A stretch of 10,479 nt of DNA from JAALLB01 sp964502215 (lineage in GTDB: Bacteria; Pseudomonadota; Alphaproteobacteria; Rhizobiales; Rhizobiaceae). Position numbers and translations under genes: made by a program. The notes beneath the pieces were generated by a model. The model saw nothing but the letters and a program-made list of their open reading frames with translations. It did no database searches and was not told where the DNA came from. This document shows, one piece after another, positions 1-7,163 of this stretch. Position 1 is the first letter of the stretch. Every line of letters starts with the position of its first letter. The DNA lies in contig CAZCUN010000074.1 in assembly GCA_964502215.1 (NCBI GenBank), positions 1 to 10,479 on the forward strand, read 5' to 3'.

Positions 1-48
1 CTCATACCCATATTGATAACCCATTTTTGAGTTATCTGGGACAGCCCC
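1..48 (-). repeat. Left copy of 48-bp inverted terminal repeat, probable IS end
   Basis: Read on the minus strand from 48 to 1, this begins GGGGCTGTCCCAGATAAC and is identical over 48 bases to 10430-10477 on the plus strand. The GGGGCTGTCCC edge faces the window interior, so the rest of the element should lie to the left, outside the window. The repeat holds a short inverted repeat (GATAAC/GTTATC, loop 10) and two ACCCAT direct repeats 13 bp apart, the sort of substructure a transposase-binding end may have. From memory the edge recalls some IS5-superfamily ends, but no transposase is visible, so the family is not assigned. It starts 9 bases beyond the ycjF-like stop codon. Confidence 0.7.
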
Positions 49-57
49 TAAAATTTA

Positions 58-1203
58 TTAAGTTAATTTGCCGCCTATCAACCCGCTTATAAAGCTTTTT
101 AGGTTTGGATGTTCACATGCCTTAAAGGGTAGTGGACGGCATAAGTCTATTGCGGCTATACCAATCCTTGTAGCCATAATTCCGTTGACGGTTCCCTCAC
201 CCACTTTGCGTGATAGCGTCCCAGCTAAACCCTTACCTAGCACTTGTTGCAAAATCGTATCAGAAACTGCAAGCCCCCCTGTAATGGCTAAATGAGTTGC
301 AACCATACGCACTAATTTCATCGCTGCAAAAAAAGCAGGCCTTCCACCATATAAAGCCATAAGCTTGCGCAACATGCTGACAATTTGATAACCAACAAAA
401 ATAATATCTAAAACAGCAGATGGGTTCAGTGCAGTAATAACTGAAACACGCTTGGCTGTACCTGCAATAATTTGTTTGGCCTCACTATCAAGCGGTGTCA
501 TCAAGGTTTTTTCTGCAAGCAATATTTTATCCTGCTCATCCATGATGTCTGTTTCATAAGATTGCATCTGTTCAAGATGCCAATGCATGTCTTGCCTCGA
601 ACCATAAAGGGAGAATATTCTTTTCAAGACAGGCTTTGCTGCACTGTTATGCAATAAGACCTGCTCAGCATCTTGGCGTAAATTATTAATTTTTCTCAAG
701 CTCCGAATTGCGAAAAGTTCACGTAACAAGAGTGCAAGCAAAGCCAATGCAAACAGCATACTCAACCCAAGCGTAACCCAGCCAAGCGCAGGGTTTCTTG
801 CAAAGAAAGCCTCCACAAGCTCTACCGTCCATAATGTAAAGCTAATAGAGAAAAGAGCAAAAATGGCAGCAATCATAATTGACCCCCATTTAATACCCTT
901 ATTCATATCAGGAAGATGCGTTGGAACATTTTCCATGTCGTCTCTATTCATGAAGGGTTCTTGGTCAAATGGATCATAAGCATCATTTTCAACCTTAGGT
1001 GCAGGCATGACACGGGGACTTCTAGGCTTAACATCCGCATTCTGATTGTTTGAGGCTTTAGCTGATTTTACTCTCGCGGCTTTAGACTTTGCAGTCTTAG
1101 CTTTTGAACGTGTTTTATTCTGTTCTGGTTGAGAATCCAAAACTTCATCAGCATCTATATTTTTATTTTTTGAAAGACGAATAGCAGTTGGCTTGCGGCT
1201 CAT
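58..1203 (-). CDS. ycjF: YcjF-like inner-membrane protein (TIGR01620/DUF697 family)
   Basis: A 381-residue membrane protein of the YcjF/TIGR01620 family, of unknown biochemical role; in Escherichia coli the ycjX-ycjF pair belongs to the phage-shock regulon. Visible parts are a polar N-terminus with a Lys/Ala-rich stretch at residues 31-50, two strong membrane segments at about 106-128 and 141-165, and a C-terminal DUF697-type region with Gly-rich amphipathic helices. This region ends in the conserved-looking TRIGIAAIDLCRPLPF at 345-360. The ATG overlaps the ycjX stop by 4 bp (ATGA), so the two genes are translationally coupled and the start is well fixed. The stop lies only 9 bp from the left repeat, yet the C-terminal family motif is intact, so the gene looks complete. 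It has no visible terminator of its own before the repeat. Confidence 0.88.
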   Translation of the reverse strand: MSRKPTAIRLSKNKNIDADEVLDSQPEQNKTRSKAKTAKSKAARVKSAKASNNQNADVKPRSPRVMPAPKVENDAYDPFDQEPFMNRDDMENVPTHLPDMNKGIKWGSIMIAAIFALFSISFTLWTVELVEAFFARNPALGWVTLGLSMLFALALLALLLRELFAIRSLRKINNLRQDAEQVLLHNSAAKPVLKRIFSLYGSRQDMHWHLEQMQSYETDIMDEQDKILLAEKTLMTPLDSEAKQIIAGTAKRVSVITALNPSAVLDIIFVGYQIVSMLRKLMALYGGRPAFFAAMKLVRMVATHLAITGGLAVSDTILQQVLGKGLAGTLSRKVGEGTVNGIMATRIGIAAIDLCRPLPFKACEHPNLKSFISGLIGGKLT

Positions 1204-2663
1204 GAAAGGCGATCTCCAAGAAGAAAATTAAGTGCCTTATCAAGACGTATATGAGGAAAACTTGCAGGCCCCGCACCACCATCAAGTTTCTTTGCCAAAG
1301 GTGGACGAAACTTCATAAACCCATTGTCATGGTCTTCAGGTGACATCGCCTCCTCAGCAAAAACAGAACTTGGATTTTCTGGCAAATCCCCTGGGAAAAG
1401 TGCAATTTCTTCACTACCATCATAAACGTCATCATCTAATTTTTGACCCAACTCAGGCACTCCAATGATTGCAGGAAGCTCTTCGCCCTCATGCGTAATT
1501 AGTTTTTCACGCGTTGCCCGAATTGCTGCAAGTGCAACAACATCAAAACTAGCCCCAGATGCATGTGAACGCTCCATTGTATCTTTTACCAAATAACGCA
1601 GGATGTTTTCTAATCTATCATGGCTGGTATGATGTAAGTGATCAGCCTTTGTCGCAGCAAACAAGATACGGTCAATCTTCTTACCTAAAATCGCATTTAT
1701 AAAAGTCGTATTACCTGGCCTGAAACATTTTAAAATATCACCCAATGCGTTCTTTAAATCAGAGACCGCCTCAGAACCAGCATTTAGAGCAGCCAAAGCA
1801 TCAACCAAAACAATTTGCCGATCCAATCTTGAGAAGTGATCTATAAAAAACGGTTTCACGACACGACTAACATATGAATTATAACGACGCTCCATCATCG
1901 CATGTAAAGAACCACGCGCAGCGGAACCAGATACAGCCATAGGGGCGAATGTAATAAGCGGTGATCCTGCAAGGTCTCCTGGCATGATAAACCGCCCTGG
2001 CGGCACTGTAGATAAAGCGTATTCATCATCACGGCAATCTGTCAGATATTGCGTAAAGAGTTTAGCAGCTTCCTGCACTTGCATTTCATCTTCCGCAGCA
2101 TTTGGATCAAGCGTAGCAAGGTGATCAAGCCACGGCTTAGCAATAACATCACGCGGCTTCTTTTTTGTTGCTTCAAGTGTTTGTGCGGACCATTCTTCAT
2201 AAGTCAAATCAAGCAAGGGCAAATCCAAAAGCCATTCACCTGGATAATCAACAATATCAATATTAAAAACACCACTTGTCATATTACGGGCAAAAAAACC
2301 TTCAGGTTCATACTCAATTGTAAGCCGTAACTGCGAAATACGGTTTGTAGAAGAAGGCCACTTACGATCATCTTTGCCCATTAAAGAAGCCAAATGATCC
2401 TCATAAGAAAACCTTGGCACATCATCATCTGGCTGGGGTTGTAAAAAGGCGCGCTTAATACGCTTATTGGCCAAAGGTGCAAACATGGGTAGTTTGCCAC
2501 CATTAATAAGATTGTGAACGAGCGAGGTAATGAAAACAGTTTTGCCAGCCCGTGAAAGTCCAGTCACACCCAATCTTAAAGTTGGATTGATAATGTCAGA
2601 CGCGTAATCTGTAAGGCCTGTTAAGGCGATATAAGCTTCATCAGTTAACGAGGTAAATTTCAC
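1200..2663 (-). CDS. ycjX: YcjX family P-loop NTPase (DUF463)
   Basis: A 487-residue P-loop NTPase of the YcjX family, thought to act with YcjF at the inner membrane; its cellular role is poorly defined. The Walker A motif is GLSRAGKT at residues 35-42. The family hallmark DYPGEWLLDLP, in the place of the GTPase DxxG switch, is at 139-149. A TKAD motif, the likely guanine-specificity loop, is at 338-341. C-terminal motifs include FPGDLPE (423-429) and FRPP (452-455). Length fits the family. The start is GTG, not ATG: GGGAG at 2673-2677 lies 9 bp upstream, and Walker A begins at a sensible distance. It is first in a two-gene operon with the ycjF-like gene (4-bp overlap). A CtrA-type box and a TATAAT hexamer lie upstream. 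Confidence 0.93.
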   Translation of the reverse strand: MKFTSLTDEAYIALTGLTDYASDIINPTLRLGVTGLSRAGKTVFITSLVHNLINGGKLPMFAPLANKRIKRAFLQPQPDDDVPRFSYEDHLASLMGKDDRKWPSSTNRISQLRLTIEYEPEGFFARNMTSGVFNIDIVDYPGEWLLDLPLLDLTYEEWSAQTLEATKKKPRDVIAKPWLDHLATLDPNAAEDEMQVQEAAKLFTQYLTDCRDDEYALSTVPPGRFIMPGDLAGSPLITFAPMAVSGSAARGSLHAMMERRYNSYVSRVVKPFFIDHFSRLDRQIVLVDALAALNAGSEAVSDLKNALGDILKCFRPGNTTFINAILGKKIDRILFAATKADHLHHTSHDRLENILRYLVKDTMERSHASGASFDVVALAAIRATREKLITHEGEELPAIIGVPELGQKLDDDVYDGSEEIALFPGDLPENPSSVFAEEAMSPEDHDNGFMKFRPPLAKKLDGGAGPASFPHIRLDKALNFLLGDRLS

Positions 2664-2704
2664 TGACCAGCACTCCCAGCTAAACTAAAACAACGAAGAA
2701 AATA

Positions 2705-2741
2705 ATTATATTCCCTTACGTAAGATTTAAGTAAGAATTAA
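2705..2741 (-). promoter_or_regulatory. Putative CtrA-type box with TATAAT -10 upstream of ycjX
   Basis: TTAA at 2727-2730 and TTAA at 2738-2741 are separated by exactly 7 bases, the TTAA-N7-TTAA consensus of the alphaproteobacterial response regulator CtrA. On the minus strand a perfect TATAAT (2705-2710) follows 16 bases after the box, so the box overlaps the -35 position, where no good sigma70 -35 hexamer exists. That is the layout of CtrA-activated promoters. The same DNA can be read as two 11-bp direct repeats (2720-2730 and 2731-2741, one mismatch). A CTTACGTAAG palindrome lies at 2715-2724. The -10 sits about 42 bp upstream of the ycjX GTG. The region is AT-rich, so chance occurrence is possible. 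Confidence 0.5.
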
Positions 2742-2790
2742 ACCTGCTTATTTCAAGCAAATAAAAAAGAAAATTACCATTTAAAAACAA

Positions 2791-2816
2791 AAAACCCGAC
2801 ACAAAGGTCGGGTTTT
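2791..2816 (-). terminator. Rho-independent terminator of rpmE
   Basis: A perfect 10-bp stem pairs AAAACCCGAC (2791-2800) with GTCGGGTTTT (2807-2816) around a 6-base loop. On the minus strand the stem is followed by a T-rich tail (2781-2790 reads TTGTTTTTAA). It lies 24 bp beyond the rpmE stop and upstream of the ycjX promoter region, so it separates rpmE from ycjXF. The plus-strand side also has four T residues, but no plus-strand gene ends here. Confidence 0.92.
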
Positions 2817-2840
2817 GATAAATCCATAAGTGCTTGGAAA

Positions 2841-3062
2841 TTAGATACCAAGACCTTCGTATTTTTTCTTAAAGCGAGCAACACGGCCACCACGGTCCAT
2901 AAGCTGCTGATTGCCGCCTGTCCATGCTGGGTGAGAAGTTGGGTCGATATCAAGGTTCATAGTATCCCCTTCAGCACCCCAAGTCGTGCGTGTTTCGAAT
3001 TCTGTACCATCCGTCATTACGACTTTAATGGTGTGATAATCCGGATGAACATCTTTTTTCAT
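2841..3062 (-). CDS. rpmE: 50S ribosomal protein L31, zinc-independent type
   Basis: This 73-residue protein is bL31 of the large ribosomal subunit, found at the central protuberance and the bridge to the small subunit. The sequence shows HPDYHTIKVVMTDG near the start and HPAWTGG in the middle, typical of L31. It has no cysteine at all, so the zinc-binding Cys set of the C+ form is absent and this is the zinc-independent C- form. From memory that is the usual state in Rhizobiales. An AGGACGAG purine-rich stretch precedes the ATG. The gene is monocistronic, with a strong terminator at 2791-2816, and is transcribed divergently from the ABC exporter across a 180-bp gap. Confidence 0.97.
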   Translation of the reverse strand: MKKDVHPDYHTIKVVMTDGTEFETRTTWGAEGDTMNLDIDPTSHPAWTGGNQQLMDRGGRVARFKKKYEGLGI

Positions 3063-3115
3063 GTTATCTCGTCCTATATTTTACGTTAGCAGTGCGATAA
3101 ATACGCATATCAGCT

Positions 3116-3146
3116 AATCTAAACTTGAATTTTATTGTCTGACAAT
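3116..3146 (-). promoter_or_regulatory. Candidate rpmE promoter with overlapping palindrome
   Basis: On the minus strand TTGTCA (3140-3145) is a near-consensus -35, followed after 18 bases by TAGATT (3116-3121) as a modest -10 candidate. A perfect 13-bp palindrome, ATTGTCTGACAAT at 3134-3146, overlaps the -35, and its plus-strand half TTGTCT could also serve the divergent ABC exporter. It could be an operator for one or both genes, but no regulator is known, and the -10 match is only partial. Confidence 0.3.
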
Positions 3147-3242
3147 GAATAAACCAAGAGCTAACTTTCCAGCAAGCTCATAGCTTTCGTTGGCAAGTCA
3201 GTACATCAAAACCAATCAAGAGACAAGTGCAGTTTAGCCTCA

Positions 3243-5015
3243 ATGACCATAGAATCCAAAAAGACCGTTAAAAGTTCTTCACTACGCCCTTTGGCAAAAC
3301 TTGCGCCCTACATTGCACGCTATAAAACAAAGGTTGGCTTAGCCATATTTTTCTTGCTTCTGGCAGCTATTACAACACTAACACTGCCCATTGCAGTTAG
3401 ACGCGTAATTGACAACGGCTTTTCTGAAAGTGACCCATCACTGGTGAATAATTACTTCACTGTTCTCATCATCATTGCTGCTGTTTTAGCTTTTGCAAGT
3501 TCATGCCGATATTATTTCGTCATTTGGCTTGGGGAGCGTATCGTGGCTGACCTTAGAAATGATGTCTTCGCTAATGTGACACGACTAAGCCCAGAATTTT
3601 TTGATAAGTCTCACTCAGGTGAAATAATTTCTCGTCTGACAGCTGATACAACTCAAATTAAATCAGCCGTAGGCGCAACCGCTTCCCTTGCCCTTAGAAA
3701 TGTTATCCTTGGATTTGGCGCTTTAATCATGATGATCATCACCTCGCCTCGCCTTTCATTTATTGTAATTGCTGCGATCCCTTTAATCGTTCTTCCGATT
3801 GTAGGTTTTGGTCGCAAAGTTCGCAAACGCTCTCGCGCTGCACAAGATACATTGGCAGATGCAACTGCCTATGCATCAGAATCCATTGCCGCTGTTCGCA
3901 CGATGCAAGCTTTTACCAATGGCACACATGTCAGAAGTAAGTTTTCCTCAGCAGTAGATTTTGCTTTTGATGCTGTACGCAAAGCAATCCTTACACGTTC
4001 TCTCTTAACTGGGTTTGCAATCTTCTTAATCTTTGCAAGCGTTGTCGCAGTTTTATGGATTGGCGCAAATGATGTGCTAGCTGGTACAATGACAGGCGGC
4101 ACGCTGGGACAATTCCTACTGTATGCAGTTTTTGCAGCTGGTGCTATGGGTGCGCTATCAGAAGTATGGGGTGAACTTTCACAAGCAGCTGGTTCAGCAG
4201 AACGCTTAGTTGAATTGCTAGGTACAAAGTCTGCTATTCAATCACCAAAAGACCCAAGAGAACTTGCAAAACCTGCAAGGGGCGAAATCACTTTCAACAA
4301 TGTTGGTTTCAACTACCCGACAAGGCCTGATCAAAAAACGCTTGAAGGTCTTTCTCTGAAAATTGAGCCAGGAGAAACCGTTGCAATTGTTGGGCCATCA
4401 GGCGCAGGTAAAAGTACGCTCTTTGCGCTCTTATTACGTTTTTACGACCCAGCAAATGGCGAGATAAAATTAGATGACATCGACATAAAGCAATTGGCCG
4501 AAGATGACTTCAGATCCCAAATTGCACTCGTTCCACAAGACACAATGATTTTTGCTTCAAGTGCAGCAGATAATATTTCTTACGGAAAGCCAACAGCTGA
4601 ACGCGAAACAATTATTAGCGCAGCAAAAGCAGCTAATGCACATGACTTCATTGAAAAAATGCCTGAAGCTTATGAAACCATATTAGGTGAACGCGGTGTT
4701 ACGCTTTCTGGAGGACAACGACAGCGCCTTGCAATCGCTAGAGCAATTCTTAAAGACGCGCCTGTTTTATTATTAGATGAAGCCACAAGTGCGCTAGATG
4801 CAGAAAGCGAAAAGCTGGTTCAAGACGCGCTTGAAAATCTTATGCAAGGTCGCACAACTTTAATCATCGCTCACCGCCTCGCAACCGTTCTTAAAGCGGA
4901 TCGTATTCTTGTGATGGATGAAGGCAAGATAATAGAAGAAGGCACCCACAAAGCACTCATCAAGAAAAAAGGTGTCTATGCAGGCCTTGCTAAATTACAA
5001 TTCGGTGAAGGCTAA
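3243..5015 (+). CDS. MsbA-related ABC exporter (fused permease and ATPase)
   Basis: A 590-residue half-transporter expected to act as a homodimer in the inner membrane, exporting or flipping a lipid or other hydrophobic substrate. The N-terminal type IV ABC-exporter membrane domain spans about residues 25-320. The ATPase domain (about 345-585) has every catalytic motif: Walker A GPSGAGKST (384-392), Q-loop Gln432, signature LSGGQ (488-492), Walker B VLLLDE (508-513) and switch His544. It resembles the MsbA-related family TIGR02204, common in alphaproteobacteria; the substrate cannot be read from sequence. The ATG lacks a clear Shine-Dalgarno sequence, but no in-frame ATG, GTG or TTG occurs in the preceding 60 bases. 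It is the only plus-strand gene and converges on the OmpA/MotB-like gene with 13 bp between stops. Confidence 0.93.
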   Translation: MTIESKKTVKSSSLRPLAKLAPYIARYKTKVGLAIFFLLLAAITTLTLPIAVRRVIDNGFSESDPSLVNNYFTVLIIIAAVLAFASSCRYYFVIWLGERIVADLRNDVFANVTRLSPEFFDKSHSGEIISRLTADTTQIKSAVGATASLALRNVILGFGALIMMIITSPRLSFIVIAAIPLIVLPIVGFGRKVRKRSRAAQDTLADATAYASESIAAVRTMQAFTNGTHVRSKFSSAVDFAFDAVRKAILTRSLLTGFAIFLIFASVVAVLWIGANDVLAGTMTGGTLGQFLLYAVFAAGAMGALSEVWGELSQAAGSAERLVELLGTKSAIQSPKDPRELAKPARGEITFNNVGFNYPTRPDQKTLEGLSLKIEPGETVAIVGPSGAGKSTLFALLLRFYDPANGEIKLDDIDIKQLAEDDFRSQIALVPQDTMIFASSAADNISYGKPTAERETIISAAKAANAHDFIEKMPEAYETILGERGVTLSGGQRQRLAIARAILKDAPVLLLDEATSALDAESEKLVQDALENLMQGRTTLIIAHRLATVLKADRILVMDEGKIIEEGTHKALIKKKGVYAGLAKLQFGEG

Positions 5016-5047
5016 AACTGAAAAAGCATCAACGCTCAGTCAGTTTT
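5014..5047. terminator. Possible bidirectional terminator between convergent genes
   Basis: AAAACTGA (5014-5021) pairs perfectly with TCAGTTTT (5040-5047). Inside, AGC (5025-5027) can pair with GCT (5034-5036) across a symmetrical 3x3 internal loop. T runs follow on both strands, so transcripts from either side would end in a U-rich tail. The hairpin begins inside the ABC exporter stop codon and covers the stop of the OmpA/MotB-like gene. The stem is AT-rich and therefore weak. Confidence 0.5.
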
Positions 5048-6060
5048 AATTCAATCCGTCTGTTTTGCGATCTCGCCTCATTACTGTTTTCATTGTTCAA
5101 AGGTTGAAACTCACCAAACCCTGCCGCAACCAACCGCCTTGCAGGAATACCTTGCGAGATAAAGAAACGCACAACAGAAGTTGCTCGACTAGAAGAAAGT
5201 TCCCAATTATCTCGAATACGACCATTGCCCGAAAGTGGGATATTATCCGTATGCCCATCAACCCTTAGTACCCAGTTGATATCATCTGGAATTTCAGAAC
5301 CAATCTGTATAAGAGCTTGAGCAACTTTTAACATTTCAGCTTGCCCACCAGCATTTAATTCCGCAGCACCAGACGTAAATAAAACTTCGGATGGAAATAC
5401 AAAACGGTCGCCCACAATACGAATATCTGAACGACCACCTAGAATTTCACGCAACCGACCAAAGAAGTCTGAACGATAACGGTTTAACTCCTGCACACGT
5501 TGAGCAAGAGCAACATTAAGGCGCTTTCCCAAATCAGCAATCTTCGTCTGACTTTCACGATCCTGACTTTCAGATGCATCCAGCGCATCTTCAAGCGCTG
5601 CAATCTGACGACGTAGAGCTGAAATTTGCTGGTTCAGCAATTCTACCTGACTCAATGCTCGCTTGCTTAGCTGTTTTTCTTCATCAATCTGTGTAGAAAG
5701 CGCACCAATTTTTTCATCTGTCTCTGCAGTCGTATTATTGCCTTGCGATAAGAGTGCTTCAAGGCGTGAACGCTCACTCTCTGTTGAGTTAAGCGAGGAT
5801 TGAAGTGTCGCGATTGAATCTTCAAAATCTTGTTTATTCGCTTGCTCTAATGCCAGCAAAGAGGTCAACTCATCAATTTGAGAATTCAGTCGATTGAGAA
5901 CTTGATCCTTACCCGTGATTTCTTGGCTTAGTAGAAATTGCGCCAGTACAAAAACTGAAAGCAAAAACATAATAGCCAACAAAAGCGTTGCCAAGGCATC
6001 CACGAAACCAGGCCAATAATTGACGCTTCTTTCACGATATCTAGAACGAACAGATGCCAT
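5029..6060 (-). CDS. MotB/OmpA-like peptidoglycan-binding protein with long coiled coil
   Basis: A 343-residue envelope protein, likely the peptidoglycan-anchored partner of the MotA/TolQ-like channel encoded just upstream. One membrane segment at about 18-45 carries Asp21 (GFVDALATLLLAIMF), in the place of the proton-accepting Asp of MotB. Residues about 50-195 are Gln/Glu/Leu-rich and should form a long periplasmic coiled coil. An OmpA/MotB C-terminal domain follows (about 215-343), with DGHTDNIPL (268-276) and NRRIELK (333-339) as peptidoglycan-binding signatures. Only 2 bp separate it from the MotA-like stop, so the two are co-transcribed. No flagellar genes are near. It resembles the ZorB/MotB architecture, but nothing else of a Zorya system is present. 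Probable core envelope component of unknown function. Confidence 0.9.
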   Translation of the reverse strand: MASVRSRYRERSVNYWPGFVDALATLLLAIMFLLSVFVLAQFLLSQEITGKDQVLNRLNSQIDELTSLLALEQANKQDFEDSIATLQSSLNSTESERSRLEALLSQGNNTTAETDEKIGALSTQIDEEKQLSKRALSQVELLNQQISALRRQIAALEDALDASESQDRESQTKIADLGKRLNVALAQRVQELNRYRSDFFGRLREILGGRSDIRIVGDRFVFPSEVLFTSGAAELNAGGQAEMLKVAQALIQIGSEIPDDINWVLRVDGHTDNIPLSGNGRIRDNWELSSSRATSVVRFFISQGIPARRLVAAGFGEFQPLNNENSNEARSQNRRIELKLTER

Positions 6061-6062
6061 TA

Positions 6063-7049
6063 TTACTTAGAAGCCTTTTCAAAAAATGCATTGAGTTGAC
6101 GCATTAACATCATCATATCTTTTTGTTGCTCAGCTTGTTGGTTTAATTGCTGACGAGTAATGTCTTGCTCACTTCGCATATGTTTGACCATGTGCTGAAT
6201 GCTTTCAACAAGGCTCGACATCGCTTCACTTGAGCGCCCGCCTGATCCTTGTCCCTGCAATCGTTGACCTAATTGCTCAATATGAAGCTTCATATCTTCT
6301 GCATTAGCACCTGCTGCAATGCCACCCTCAGAACCAAGGTCAGTTACAGAAGAAAGCCAGTTTTCAAGTTCGGTATAAAATCGTGTTTGCGCGCGCCCAG
6401 CTTGTAAATCCAAAAAACCCAAAACAAGTGATCCAGCAAGACCAAAAAGAGAAGATGAAAAAGCTGTGCCCATGCCATCAAGCGGTGCTTTCAATCCACT
6501 CTTGAGCGCATCAAGCACGTCATTAGCGTTGCCAGAATTAGGATCTAAAGACTGGATAGTATCACCAATTGAACCAATCGTTTGCAACAACCCCCAGAAT
6601 GTACCCAGTAGCCCTAAGAACACCAGCAACCCAATTAAATATCGTGAGATATCTCTGCTTTCATCTAAGCGGTTACCAATCGAATCTAGAATTGATCGCA
6701 TTGAGTTTGTTGTAATACTCATTTCCTGCCCAGACTGTCCAAGCAATGCCTTCATAGGCGCCAGTAGAACAGGCTCTCGGCTAGTCTCAAGCTCTGCATT
6801 ACCCTGCCTAAAACTATTAACCCACTTCACTTCAGGGATAAGGCGCATAACCTGAATAATGGCTAGCAAAATACCAACAATCAAAACACCTAAAATTAGC
6901 CCGTTAAGCCCTGGATTTGTTACAAAAGCGGTTAATATTTGTCGGTATAAAACAGCACCAAGAAATCCAACAATGATCAAAAATATAATCATACTGAACA
7001 AGAATACACTTGGATTAGATAGTTTATGAGGATCGTATTCCCGTGCCAC
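6063..7049 (-). CDS. MotA/TolQ/ExbB-like proton channel protein
   Basis: A 328-residue inner-membrane protein of the MotA/TolQ/ExbB superfamily, expected to form a proton-driven stator with the downstream MotB-like protein. Membrane segments are predicted at about 13-35, 48-70, 137-158 and 196-215. The last two bear the family signature: GLLVFLGLLGTFWGLLQTIG, then a cytoplasmic-edge region LKAPLDGMGTAFSSSLFGLAGSL. The C-terminal tail (275-325) is Gln/Met-rich and likely a coiled coil. The start is GTG with an excellent GGGAGG at 7057-7062, 7 bp upstream. The 114-bp upstream gap has an extended -10 candidate (TGC plus TATTAA, 7089-7097, minus strand), suggesting its own promoter. What energy-driven process it powers is unknown. 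Confidence 0.9.
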   Translation of the reverse strand: MAREYDPHKLSNPSVFLFSMIIFLIIVGFLGAVLYRQILTAFVTNPGLNGLILGVLIVGILLAIIQVMRLIPEVKWVNSFRQGNAELETSREPVLLAPMKALLGQSGQEMSITTNSMRSILDSIGNRLDESRDISRYLIGLLVFLGLLGTFWGLLQTIGSIGDTIQSLDPNSGNANDVLDALKSGLKAPLDGMGTAFSSSLFGLAGSLVLGFLDLQAGRAQTRFYTELENWLSSVTDLGSEGGIAAGANAEDMKLHIEQLGQRLQGQGSGGRSSEAMSSLVESIQHMVKHMRSEQDITRQQLNQQAEQQKDMMMLMRQLNAFFEKASK

Positions 7050-7073
7050 GCTGTTGCCTCCCGTACAAGCTAG

Positions 7074-7107
7074 ATCAGGTAACTGATTTTAATAGCAAAT
7101 CAGATTT
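7074..7107. promoter_or_regulatory. Palindromes and candidate -10 upstream of the MotA-like gene
   Basis: Two small symmetric sites lie in the 5' region of the MotA-like gene. ATCAG-GTAA-CTGAT at 7074-7087 is a perfect 5-bp stem, and AAATCAGATTT at 7097-7107 is an 11-bp palindrome; both contain ATCAG. Between them, on the minus strand, lies TGC-TATTAA (7089-7097), which resembles an extended -10. They could be operator half-sites flanking a promoter, or chance in AT-rich DNA. Confidence 0.25.
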
Positions 7108-7163
7108 CTTGAAAAATAGACTGTAACTAAGGCAAAGGAAAGGGGTAAAAAAATAAGCCTTTT

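Noticed and set aside
2049..2330. Plus-strand open frame inside ycjX
   Set aside because: Antisense to a conserved P-loop NTPase; Lys/Ile/Phe-rich translation with no motif or ribosome binding site.
6466..6855. Plus-strand open frame inside the MotA-like gene
   Set aside because: It lies wholly antisense to a well-supported gene, has no recognisable domain, and its composition mirrors the opposite strand.
5029..7049. Zorya-type anti-phage system (ZorA/ZorB-like pair)
   Set aside because: The channel plus OmpA/MotB architecture is similar, but no ZorC, ZorD helicase or ZorE nuclease is adjacent. Neighbours are housekeeping genes, so a core envelope role is more likely.
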